From positions 124,001 through 188,000 of the forward strand of contig CANTUV010000009.1 in NCBI GenBank assembly GCA_947685225.1: a DNA stretch of 64,000 nucleotides. Reading direction: 5' to 3'. Below are positions 11,255-22,823 of the stretch, in pieces. Made by a program: the position numbers and the translations under genes. How positions within the stretch are numbered: the first letter of the stretch is position 1; each line of letters begins with the position of its first letter. The notes below the pieces were generated by a model, which saw only the letters and a program-made list of their open reading frames with translations, had not been told where the DNA came from and made no database searches. Source of the DNA: Garcia nutans (lineage: Eukaryota; Streptophyta; Magnoliopsida; Malpighiales; Euphorbiaceae).

Positions 11255-14200
11255 TCATGACTGGAAGAGAGTTACAGTTGAAATATAACCATTTTTCATC
11301 ACCTGTTAACATCAGAAAAAATATTTGTTAGGAAGAGCAATGCACCCACATATATATTATATATTTGAAAGTTACACATTTTATTTTCTAGCGATAGTTC
11401 AACTTTGATCAAGAACACAACATTGACCCAAAACTTATCAAACAGCCCACCTCAAAGGCAATATTCTGGTAGCCATATACAAATGTGCATCCAAAAGGAT
11501 TACTTGTAGAACCCTGTGTTTGGATAGCTGCTCGGCCACAGTCACCAAGGATTTCCTTAAGTGAGAAAATATTTTTTAGTTATAGCAATATTCAATTTCA
11601 AAAGTAAAATTTTGAAAAATAAAATGAGGGTATATACAAAGAAAAGATCAAACTAACAGCAGGCATACATGCTCATTTAATCTATAATTCTATTCATTTA
11701 TATACGACAGTATTAAATATTAAAAAAAGGGACAAAACAAAAAATATAAAAAGCATTCAGGAAAGAGAGAAATCTGAACTAGATACACAAAATTCATAAC
11801 AAAAACAGTGAATTAAAAGGTTGATTGGGAGTCAAAGAATCAGATAATGGGATAAAAAAAATTAAAAAGGAAGATAAAAAAAGCCTTTGTAATCAATAAA
11901 ATATTGCCAAGGAATTTTTTTTTAATATAGGCAAGTTGACCTCTTGTCAATAGAATATCCAAAAGAAAAAATAAATAAATAGAAGAAAGCAAACGAGGAA
12001 TTCCAAACTAAAACAAGTGGTGCAGAAAATACCTTAACTTGGTCCCACTTGGTGCTTGGTGTAATATGTTTTGAGTTATTTACTTCAACGAAGACCCAAA
12101 TGCAAGAAAGAAATAGAAGTTTCAGTTTCTGCATTAGCATGTCAAGCACAGCCTTCGGAAAAAATAGGGGTAAAAAGGGCAGAGTCAGAACCTTGAATGG
12201 CAAAATTGCAATTTATATATGAATTAAAATCTGCATGACCAGGATAGTTGGTGTGCAAAACAAACTTCTTGATCTTATGTGTCTGTAAAAACAAAAATGG
12301 ATTAGCATACAACAGAAAAAAGATAACATAGGATCAGGATAAAACCCTTGAAAACAACATCCCATTCTCCAATACCACATAGAGAAAGGAAGAGAGAAGT
12401 AAATACCTGTCCATCAAATAAAATGTCCAGTCCACGAGTAAAGTAGTTGTAAAAGTAATCTCCACAAAGAGTTGTCCGTGGGCGAGGGTCTGAAGAAGAG
12501 TGAATGACCATTTGATCTACCTGCACAGCAACCAAAATTAATAAACACCCACTTTTCCTGTCTTGTTAAATAATAATCTAGTAATTGGAAGATGATTTAG
12601 GGGAAGTTTAACAAAATAAGTAAAGAGTGCCCAGTTCTAGTCTTCCTTTCAATTGAAATGGGTGCATCATCCATCCATCTATAGAACTACACCACTACGA
12701 CAATCTAACACCAGCAACATAACTTTTTCTTTTACTCCCATGCAGGTGTTATCATTAAGTCCAATTATTTCCTCATCACAGTATTACTGCTTACTAGGTC
12801 AAACCCTACAATTTCCAACCAGCAAATCCATCTAATATTATTAAAACAAATAGCTTGTAACAGAATCAAGACCACATGTACAAGATGTAGTTACTCTACT
12901 ACCTGCTTCTGATGAATTCCACAAGGGCAGCCTAATTCAGTCCAAACATCCTGCATTTAACAGAAGAGAGCACACAGAACAAGTCACAAATAGATACCAT
13001 TGCAATACACATATAAGCTCATAACACAAACCAAGTAGTGTTTTCCCTTGGAAGGAAACTAAAAGCAGACTAATAGTACCTATCCTTGGGAAAATTCAAT
13101 TCTTGAACAATATGGACTCAAGAATGTGTTATGGTAAAATAGTAAAGAATAAAAATCACCAAATATCATTTTCCAGTCCCACCACCATCTTTTTTTTATT
13201 TGATTATGGTAAGTTACTGTTTCCACAAACTTCATTAAGTGTGAACAAGAAAATATTTCATAGTTCATAGTTATGAACAAAAACCAAGTTTATTTATGAA
13301 GAAAGAAAACCCCACTTTTAACTCCACAAGCAAGTTAAGAGTTTTGTGTTACATCTATGACATCTCCACAACTAAATGAGCTTCTCACAATTTGGGGAAG
13401 GATAAATAGAAGTGCAAGAGTTATATTGGACAGAATCTTAAACTTTTTAGAAGAAGAAAAATAGAATGACTTGTTAACCAATAACATAAAATTGCTCTTC
13501 TACAATGCAATTTGGGGCACGGATTCAATTTAGCTCCTCTTTCTTGGGCCAACAGTTTCTCCAAATATATTAGGGCAGTTCTTGAATTGTATTTTTAACA
13601 CATAAGCGAAACACATTTAGTTCAGTGTTTAATCGTGTTAAAATAACTGACCCAATTTAGTGGCACAGGATCTTAAATAATTTAACATAATAGAAGACGA
13701 AAATTTTTCTTTTAGCATAAGTTTATGAGAGAAGCAATTCAACTTGATGACCATTTATAACTTACCACCTGATCACAATGGCTGGTGTATCGACGACAAA
13801 TCTAAATTTACTTTTAACCCTAACAAAATACTATGATGTTGACAAGTTGAGAGTTTAACTCATGCCAATTTAGTGGCACAGGATCTTAAATAATTTAACA
13901 TAATAGAAGACTAAAATTTTTCTTTTAGCATAAGTTTATGAGGGAAGCAATTCAACTTGATGACCATTTATAACTTATCACCTGATCATAAGGACTGGTG
14001 TATCGACAACAAATCTAAATTTACTTTTAACCCTGACAAAATACTATGATGTTGACAAGTTGAGAGTTTAACTCATGCCAAAAGGAGATACCAAATTCAG
14101 GCTACCTCAAAGTTCAGAAGAAATATATAAAATAAATACTCAACCACATAGAACAAAATTTACCTGTGGTGATGCACCAAAAGGAACATGTTGGCCCCCA

Positions 14201-16087
14201 GTGGAAAAATATAACTCCTCACCAAGCTGCTGACATCAATGTGGGATTAAAAAGAATTCCAAAGACAAACATAAAGAAAACATAATTTTGAACTCTTAAA
14301 TTCAGAACCACAGTACCATATATACTGTTATCCAAAGTAGATGTATATAGAATAAAGTTAAGCAGGTAGACATTCATTAGAGATAACTGATCAACTGATT
14401 ACTAGACAACTTGAATTGAAAAAACACCATATCTTCAGATGCACCTCTTCCATGTACAGGCTGCCAGCAGGCAATGGAGGAGCAGAAGCCTTATCCATTA
14501 AAGACCCAACACAACTTTTTTGTCTGTAGAACCATCATATATAGAAACACGACAAGTTACTGGTGTAGTGCCATCTGGGAACTCCAATGGCAATTCCGCT
14601 GCCAGAAAGAAAATTAAAATAATTAGAAACAAATATGCAAAAAAAAAGTTCATGAGCAAGTGAAATAGATCACATTACCTTCTCCATCGTGGCAGCAGTC
14701 TGTATATTGGGTAGGAATAGGAAACGCAAAGGACAGGCCCTATACAATATAGACATCAAAATGAATATCAAAAGAGCTCATATGCCTACTGGAAGAAATA
14801 AAAATGTTCTTCTTGACTATAAAGTTTTCATGCACATACTGGGTAGAACAGAGTGTACACTCCTCTATCTTTGTCATAAATTCCTGGAAAGGTTGGCCCA
14901 AAAAGTGCATATACAGCTACAAAAGTAGCTAATGTAGATGGTCCCCTGAATGTCAGACAACAGTGAACAACTATATGATACATGAATAAATCATAAAAAT
15001 AATTTTTGAATAAAATGTAAAGAACAAATACCCAATAAGAGAGGTGGCATATCGCATTTGAAGCCGTTTGACATCAAAAATTTCAATCAACCGTAATCTC
15101 TATCAGAATCAAAAGGTAGAGCAAACAAACCGGTATCAATTTAGTCATGATAAAGGACAATCATTGGGCATGCAAAGTTATCAGAAAAGAAAGAAAAAAC
15201 ACACCTGCGACCAAGGATCAAATCGAAGATGAAATCCATGATCTGGAAAGCTAATGACAATAACAAGCTTAAGTGGCTCCTGCATGTAACAGGGTATAGT
15301 AATGAGTGATTGTACCATTGCACAAACAATCAGTATATGATCTGCCGTGTTGGATAATAATTGGACGATAGGGGTGTTTGATAAGTTAGTTCATCAAGAA
15401 TCAATTCTTACAAGGGGTTGTCAATGTCATAAAGAAAATCCTCTATGTTCATCAACACTTGTAAACCTCTGTTCTATCCCCCTTCCGTGTGTCGTTCAGT
15501 TCTCTTTCTTTCCCATTTCCCTCGCTTTCTAATTTGCTAATAAAGATACAAGTAGATTCGAGATTAACAATGCAGTCAATCTATCATTAACTTCGCTTTC
15601 AATATTTTTTTTAAAACTGAACTTTGCTTTCAATATTGATCATCTAAACCTTAGTTAACACAGCACATTCACTACAATAATTCACAGTGCATTTCCTCAA
15701 ACAGCACAATTGCTTGGTGATTACATCGTTCCTAATTCTCGAATTCTCCCTTGTTCTTCCATTAATCAATTTTCATGATCTTCCTTACTCTCAGTATCAT
15801 AATCTAAAATTCTAAAAATTATCAAAAAGAAAAAAATCCAAACCTCGTCATAGTATTTCACATGTACGACGTCGTAAATGTTCGGCTGCTGCTCGATTTG
15901 GGCAAAAGCTTCACATATCGGCATCCCTAAAAACAAATAAAGAACAATTTAATTTCTCAAAGCCAAACAGAATTAAATTATAAAAAATAACCTAATTTTG
16001 ATGAATTAAAGAGGTCAATCGTTGTTTACCGAGAAATAAGGGGCCGATGCCAAGGCCAGGCCCAAGATCGAGAACAACAGCTCCCAT
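11255..16087 (-). CDS. UPF0183 / PHAF1 (C16orf70) family protein, with lesions
   Basis: Exons from the start: 16087-16030, 15926-15844, 15279-15205, 15099-15032, 14945-14840, 14739-14679, 14598-14433, 14226-14164, 12950-12903, 12520-12407, 12282 to about 12192, an exon ending at 12033, 11555-11451 and 11302-11255 (TGA). The protein begins MGAVVLDLGPGLGIGP. It carries family motifs along its length: GMPICEAFAQIEQQPNIYDV, SFPDHGFHLRFDPWSQ, GDYFYNYFTRGLDILFDG, GYQNIAFE. It matches UPF0183 protein At3g51130. Human PHAF1 works with BCAS3 at the forming autophagosome; a similar plant role is inference. Oddities: exon 7 lacks one G near 14505-14514 (GTTGTGTTGGG where VGVG is expected), giving TAA at 14500-14498. 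Its 3' boundary after AAG (14433) is followed by AT, not GT. The junction between the 12192 and 12033 exons could not be resolved. It may be a pseudogene or carry sequence errors. Confidence 0.85.
13652..14077. repeat. 213-bp tandem duplication in an intron
   Basis: The segment starting CCAATTTAGTGGCACAGG at 13652 is repeated from 13865 with period 213. The two copies differ by only a few substitutions (GAAGACG/GAAGACT, GAGAGAAG/GAGGGAAG, ACAATGG/ATAAGGA). It sits in the large UPF0183 intron between the exons at 14164-14226 and 12903-12950, so it does not touch coding sequence. The low divergence suggests a recent event. Confidence 0.93.
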
Positions 16088-19000
16088 GGCGGTACCCTCG
16101 CACGGTCGAAGAGGTCGATGAGGCTGGTGCTGTTGTTGGGGCTGCAACTTTTTTTTTTTTCAATTTTTTGAGTTTAGTTTAGTTTATTGGATTATAATTG
16201 TTATTATCAATATCACCGTTAGTTTCGCAGTAGAAAGACCAAAGCGTATTGCGTTAGTTTCTGTAACAGATGGATTGATTCGATTCTCTTCCTCTTATCG
16301 CTTGCTCTGCTAATTGCTTGTTTCGTTTGTCATTTGGTGTACGCAAATGTTAAAAAGAGTTGACAACAGTATATGGGTCCCACACTCTCACTTAAGTAAT
16401 GGGTATGGGACAGCTCATTTATGAGTCGGGCCCAAATCAAATCCGGACCGGGATAAGATTCAGGTTAAATTTTAAAAATAATAAGAAGAGGTACACTTTG
16501 ATTTAGACGATTTATTAGTAATAATTTAATATTCTCAATTTAATTATTTATTAGTACACTTTGATGGCTGTTTCTTTTGTTGTTTTAGTTCTGTATTTGT
16601 TGGCTTCATCCGGTTCTCCCATGCCCAGATGAAGCAGTCTCTCTAAGGTGGGTTTACCTTAATGTTATTCTACCTTTCTGCTCAAAAAAATATATATTCT
16701 CAATTTAATTATTTAATATTTTACTTTTTTTAGTAGTAGAATTATGTGTTTGTGTGTTATTTCTTAAAAAAAAAGTAGAATTGTTCGATATTTACTATTT
16801 TTTTCCCTCAAGATTATAGAGTTTTCCCATTAAAGTTTTTATTTTCCTAACTTTTTTTCCTTCATAATAAGAATTATTTTATTGATAATTATTGGTCTGA
16901 ATAATTTGACTAGAAAATCATGGTAAATAATTTAATTAGAAATCATAGGAACTCATTAATTGATTTTGTTATTGTAGAATATGAAATGGAAGACATTTTA
17001 ATCTGTCGAGCTTTGGACGGTGGAAAAGAGAGTAATGAATTTTGTTAGGCTTAAAGAGCATGTGAATATGTCACAGCCTTAAGCCATTGAGTTCATCACG
17101 TTCACATTTTCAATTTTCACCAAAATCTATTTGCATTACATTACATAACATGATAGAGACCTTCATTAATACTATTATTTTCTTCCTAAATTAGTAGACC
17201 GTCATTGTATTTATTATGTTCAGATTTTCTTATCTCGTCTTTATCTATCACCAAAATCTATTTAATTGACAGAAAACTTAATTAATACTTTCTTCATTTT
17301 GAATTGATATATAGGCATAGTTTCTTTAAAAAAATTATTTGTCTCAAATTATAATTCATTTATTATATTAATAAATTGATTAATATATTAAATTATTATT
17401 ACATTCATATTTAATATTATTTATTAAAAATATTTAATAAATACATTTCATACTAAAATATAATAAGAAAATTATATATATATTCATATTTTTAATCTAA
17501 TTAATTAATTTTTCTTAATTATTATATTTGTGAAATAGGAAGTGTATTTGATAAAATTTTTAAATTATTTTATTAGTTAATTGGTGCAAACTTCAAAATT
17601 GAAATTAAAAATAATTAGGATTAAATTAATAAAAGCACAAAATCAAAATTTATTAATATATAATATTTACATATTGTAGATTTCAACACTCATGCTACTT
17701 AAGTAAATTAAAGGTGTTTTTTTTAATAAAAGGTGTATATATGAGTGATGTGTACAGGCCCTAAAATACTTCTTTCTTTCTCATTTAAACCTAATAGTTA
17801 ATTAGGAAGCATAAAAACATTTAAAATATTTAATAGATTAATTACCATTTAAAATGATGGATTATCTGATTTTAATTCACATTCATTCTGATTTTAGTTA
17901 CACAAAAATTTTATAAAATTTGACTATATAATTATGTTTGACCGATAATATTATATTTATTTATAAATAATCTATGTAAAATAAAATGATGAGCCTACTA
18001 AATTTTATCAACTAATTAATAAAATATTTTACTTGGGAAAAATAAAAAAATATTTTACTAAAAAAATGTATTAAGGAGTTCATGAGTCGAAAAACAATCA
18101 TACTTTTAATTTAAAATATGATAAAATAAGAAAAAAAATATTATAAAAATAGTTTAGGTATTACGTAAGCTTTTCATGTAAAATTATATTACAATCAAAT
18201 AAGTTAATATTTTTTTAATTTATTTTTTCATTATTTTATTATATATTTTAAACATATTAATATAATTTTTTTCGATAAAATATAATCTTTATAATATATC
18301 TCTATAAAATATATTATCATAATTAATTTTTTTAGAAATTTAACAAACGCACTACCAGTTTAGAGAAAGTTTAGACATCATTTTCTATTTAGGTTTATTA
18401 AATTTAGATATTATATTATTATTATTTTTTAAATTTGGATCCATTTATTTTAAATTTCTTTCACGAAAGCCAATACGGCAACTCTCTCTCACATTACTTT
18501 TCTAGGCTTTTATGTTTGTCCATCTATATTTAAGTTATTTTGTCTTGGTGCATTCATCAAGTTCATTTTCATAATGAATTAGTTTCGTTATAAAAAAACT
18601 TAAAAAATAAAAAGACTTTTTCATATTTAGTTCTAAAAATCAAATGTTTTGTCACATCACAGGGTGCATAATTCATTTGTCTATTGAATTAATCATTGAT
18701 TAGTATTTTAACTAATTGCTTAATTTTTAAAAGTTTAATGCAATTATAATAATTTGAGAGTATTTTTTATCGTCGTATGTTTACTATGATTTTTTTACTT
18801 GTTATCTTAATCATACGACCATTAGAACATTTGGAGAAATAACAATTAAGAATATTTTTAATAAACGGAAGATGGTTCATGAGATGTTTTTAAGTAATCA
18901 GTTGTAAACATTTACTTGTAATAGGTTATTGTAATATGTTATGTTTAGGGTTCACTCATAATTATTATGAAACTAATTAAGTGTTACAATTAGTAGAGAA

Positions 19001-20094
19001 AATGTGTTTTCTCAATCTTATTGCTACTTTAAAATAAATTTGTAAAGCTACACACCACATAGCATTTTACTAATTAAGCTGAAAGATTACAATAAATAAT
19101 TAATTGAACTGTTTGATTAGTTAATTAATGGTGATGTAACTAAATCTGTAATTAAATTACGGTGTTCCTAACATGTTTTGAAGTTTGATTTGCAATGAAT
19201 TTTATATCAATTGAGTCTTAATTTGTATGAGATACAAATAAGAATGACTAAATTAAAAAAAAAAGAAAGTGAAAGATTATCTTTGGATTTAATAGTTATG
19301 AGCTAAAATTCGCATTTAACGTGGAAGATTACCTTTGGTTTAATGGATTAGTTGGTCTAATCCATATACACATTTGAAATATATAAAAATACATATGAGG
19401 CAAAAATGGTAATTTCCTAAATTTAATGGAAGATGAGAATGATCATATTTTTACTCTAACTCTCACATATAACATATACTATAAGTATGTAACAACTAAA
19501 CAAAATTCAATATATATTAATTATTTATTTTAACCAAGTATATATATATAAATAAATAAATAAATTCTTGTATCACATATAAATAGAATTTATTAAAATA
19601 AATAATATCCATAATAGCATATATTTGTTATATCTTTTTTTTAAAATTAAATAATTATGTATAACTATTATACTAAAATTATTTAATTTCAACAATCTAA
19701 GAGACAAATAATTCAAGATCATAGGAGATGGTGTATAGAGTAACTTTATTTTACTCGGCTTAGTATAATCTTGGTTATTGGTAATATATATATATATATA
19801 TATATTTATTTTAATGATAAATATTTTACCATTCAAAAAAAATTATTTAATAAATAATATAAGTAATAAATATATATATATACATATGAAACATCTCAGG
19901 TTAAATATTTATTTCAAAATCATCTTTTAATTATTATTTTATTCTCAATAAAATAATATTATATTAATATTTTAATTTATTTCATTCACAATAAAATAAA
20001 TTTTAGAGAATATCTAAACAAAATATATTTTTACCAGTAATAAAAAATGTATTCGAACTTTTCAAATATAATTAAAAGATTAATTATATTAAAA
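16088..20094. other. AT-rich intergenic region
   Basis: About 4 kb. The first 250 bp, upstream of UPF0183, are less AT-rich and probably hold its leader and promoter (a T-run at 16148-16159 in transcript-complement sense). The rest is very AT-rich with low-complexity stretches, including (TA)n at about 19782-19804. Open frames near 19573-19836 are translations of this low-complexity DNA. I see no gene. Confidence 0.55.
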
Positions 20095-22040
20095 TACAAC
20101 GGAATGAAATATTCGGTATTCATAACAAGCAACGAAAGTCCAAAATAATCCATAATAGATATATTTGAGTTTAAAATATATATATAATTAAAAATATATT
20201 TAAAATTACCTATAGTTAAGCTTTTAATATTAAAACTTCGATTGTACAAAATTTCTATGTATATCCACATCGAAACTGAATTTTGCTATCAATCATTTGA
20301 TAAATAGAATTTGTGAGCAAATTAAAATCTTAAGATAAAATTTTTCTTAAAACATTAGCTTTAAAATTGAATAAATATTTATAAGATTAAGGCTTTCTTA
20401 ATCTTCTAACTATCTCTTATAAAAAATATTTATTATAAGATTAACACATTTCTTATTCTTCTAACTTATTTCTCTAAAATTATTTATTTCTTAAACTTGT
20501 AAAAATTTTTCTTTCTTAACTTTGTAAAAATTTTTGTTTCTTAAGTTATCTTGAATGTCTTAATAATAAGCCTATTTATAGATATTGAATTGTAACTATT
20601 TATAACTCTTAAGTGTCATGTCATATTATTTCACTTAAATGTTAATACTCAAAGCATTAATATTTAGTGTATGGTGCATTAATGTTAAGGCTTTGAGTAT
20701 TAATATTAATGCTTCAAACATTTATATTATTTTATAATATTTTTTATTTTAAATTTAAATTATTTATTTATCACATACATAATAATTTAATATAGATAAT
20801 ATTTATTATTTTAATATATATATTTTAGTTTTAAATATTTATATATCAAAATATATAAATAATAATTTAATATATATAATAAATTTATCCACAAAATATT
20901 AATTAATTAATTTTCTATTCTAAATAAAAAATTTAATTTTTTACTTATCATAATAATTATATTATCGGTGCTAGCAGAAAATATAATAATATTTTATTTG
21001 GATTAAAAATATTATTTACTTAAATAATTAAATTTTCTAATTTAATTATTAAATAATAATATAATTAATATATTAACAAAGTCTAGAATGCTCGTTAATG
21101 TGCGACCTCATAGGTTCAATGCTAAATAGGTAGTAAATTAATTAAATCAATTTACTAATCAAGATTGGTGTCTAGCGATACTCTTTAATGACCAAATAAC
21201 ATAAAATAAATAATTATTATCAAGAATCTCTAAAAGAATAATATAATATTTTCTTCTATCATTATAGTTCTGGGTCAATCCTAAGACATGGTTAATCTGT
21301 CAAATTCTATAGGTTGTCAACTATATTTCATGTCAATTATAAACAACAAGTGAATGACTTAAGAAACTCATTTTTCTTCATTCATCTGCCCCAACCAAGA
21401 TCTTAATTAAGCTATTTATAATTAATGACAATATAGAACTTAAACTCATTACCAATAGTTGACAGATTTCATCTTGATTAATAACTAATTCTACAGGTAT
21501 TTAATTATATCCAATATTCTTTCAACTATTGCTCTAAAGCAATAGATATTTAGCATCAGAGTATGATAAAATAACTTATCAATTACTATGATGATCTCAT
21601 ATCAAAGGAAATTATTATATTATATTCTTTAAAAGAATATCTCATTGACAGTTTATTGATAATTTTAACCATTAAAAATTTTTCATTGAGTCAGTTCAAT
21701 GGTTATATCTCTATATGCATCATTTATATATGTGATTTAGTTAATAAGAACAACTAATCTCTATCTTATAGAGATCATCACACATATATTGATCTAATTA
21801 AATCATTAAAGCCTTATTTAGTGATTTTATGATCAATAATAATTTTAGATTAAATTGACTTAACTCTTATTATCAAAATCTTAATCTTGATGATAAGTCT
21901 TAAAATTTAATCAAGGTAAGATCATATTAACAAAATTAATCATGATGTCAAAATACAAATGTTACATATTAATTAAAATAAAATGTGTTCTATTATTATA
22001 TGATAAATTAGAGATAGGGAATATTATATATATACCAATA
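20095..22040 (-). repeat. Copia LTR copy, inverted orientation (left)
   Basis: Reverse complement of 26809-28743. Matching anchors, given as left text against the complement of the right: ATTTGTGAGCAAATTAAAAT (20310), AACAAAATTAATCATGATGT (21929) and ATATTAATTAAAATAAAATG (21966). It also keeps GCTAGCAGAAAATATAATAA (20971), against GTGCTAACAGCAAATATAAT. The LTR start (TG end) faces inward at about 22040 and the LTR 3' end is at about 20095. Confidence 0.85.
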
Positions 22041-22097
22041 TTATATGTTATATGTGATATAAATTAATATTATATATTATATGTGATATAAATTAAT
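22040..22097. repeat. 29-bp direct duplication at the inner LTR edge
   Basis: ATTATATGTTATATGTGATA with its 9-bp continuation (22040-22068) is repeated with one change at 22069-22097. It lies exactly where the inverted LTR stops and may mark a rearrangement junction, but the sequence is simple AT-rich DNA. Confidence 0.7.
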
Positions 22098-22823
22098 TTA
22101 AAAGTAATTGCACGTAGACAACTTAAATTAAAATTCATATATTACGAGTAATTTGATCACACGTTATTATTTAAAATTTGAGTTTTCAAATAATAAAATA
22201 TAAGATATTTTGTTATATAGCTTTTCATCAAAATAAATATTTTATTTATCTATGATTACAAGGAGCGACCTGATATTCAGGAGATTTATAATTTAGAAAT
22301 AAAATAAAATTATTTATTATATAAAATACATATATGAAAATAATTATTCAAACATATATTATACGTCTGGATTATCCGGGAGAGTATAAAATTTAATTAA
22401 TTATTTATCATTATTTAATGGATGAACTTAACTATACCAGTAAGGACGACCTGACAACTAGAGAGCTATTGGACATAGAACTATTTAAGAAAATTACAAA
22501 GTGATGTAATTGGTAAAAAAAAATACCTACCTTTAAAAATTTTATATGAGAAACGACTTGACTACTAAGGGGTTCATTCATATTATTAAAGGTTTTCTTC
22601 ATTTCACTAAATAGAAATACAAAATTCTTAAACTATTATAAGAATGTATAGTTTGATTTAGTGAAAATATCATTTCTTTATAATATAAATATATAAATGT
22701 GTTCTTATATTATTATGTTTTCTTATGAATTATATAATTCTCAGTATGTGTATTATATCACTGTGAGTCATACTTGATGCTAACAAACTGGTTGGATCAA
22801 ATCTTGATGACTGATACTGAAAT
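22098..22823 (+). other. Copia leader region with recurring GACCTGA modules
   Basis: Non-coding DNA before gag. Four related phrases recur about every 90-105 bp: GGAGCGACCTGATATTCAGG (22262), ACGTCTGGATTATCCGGGAG (22363), AAGGACGACCTGACAACTAG (22442) and GAAACGACTTGACTACTAAG (22550). They look like a diverged tandem module of the retrotransposon 5' leader. No primer-binding site is recognisable. Confidence 0.5.

Noticed and set aside
14226..14432. A second U12 AT-AC intron, in UPF0183
   Set aside because: It starts ATATGG, not ATATCC, and ends CAG. Only the first four donor bases fit, so it is more likely a mutated GT donor.
19573..20270. Minus-strand open frames rich in Ile, Tyr and Asn
   Set aside because: They are translations of low-complexity AT-rich DNA and a (TA)n repeat, partly inside an LTR.
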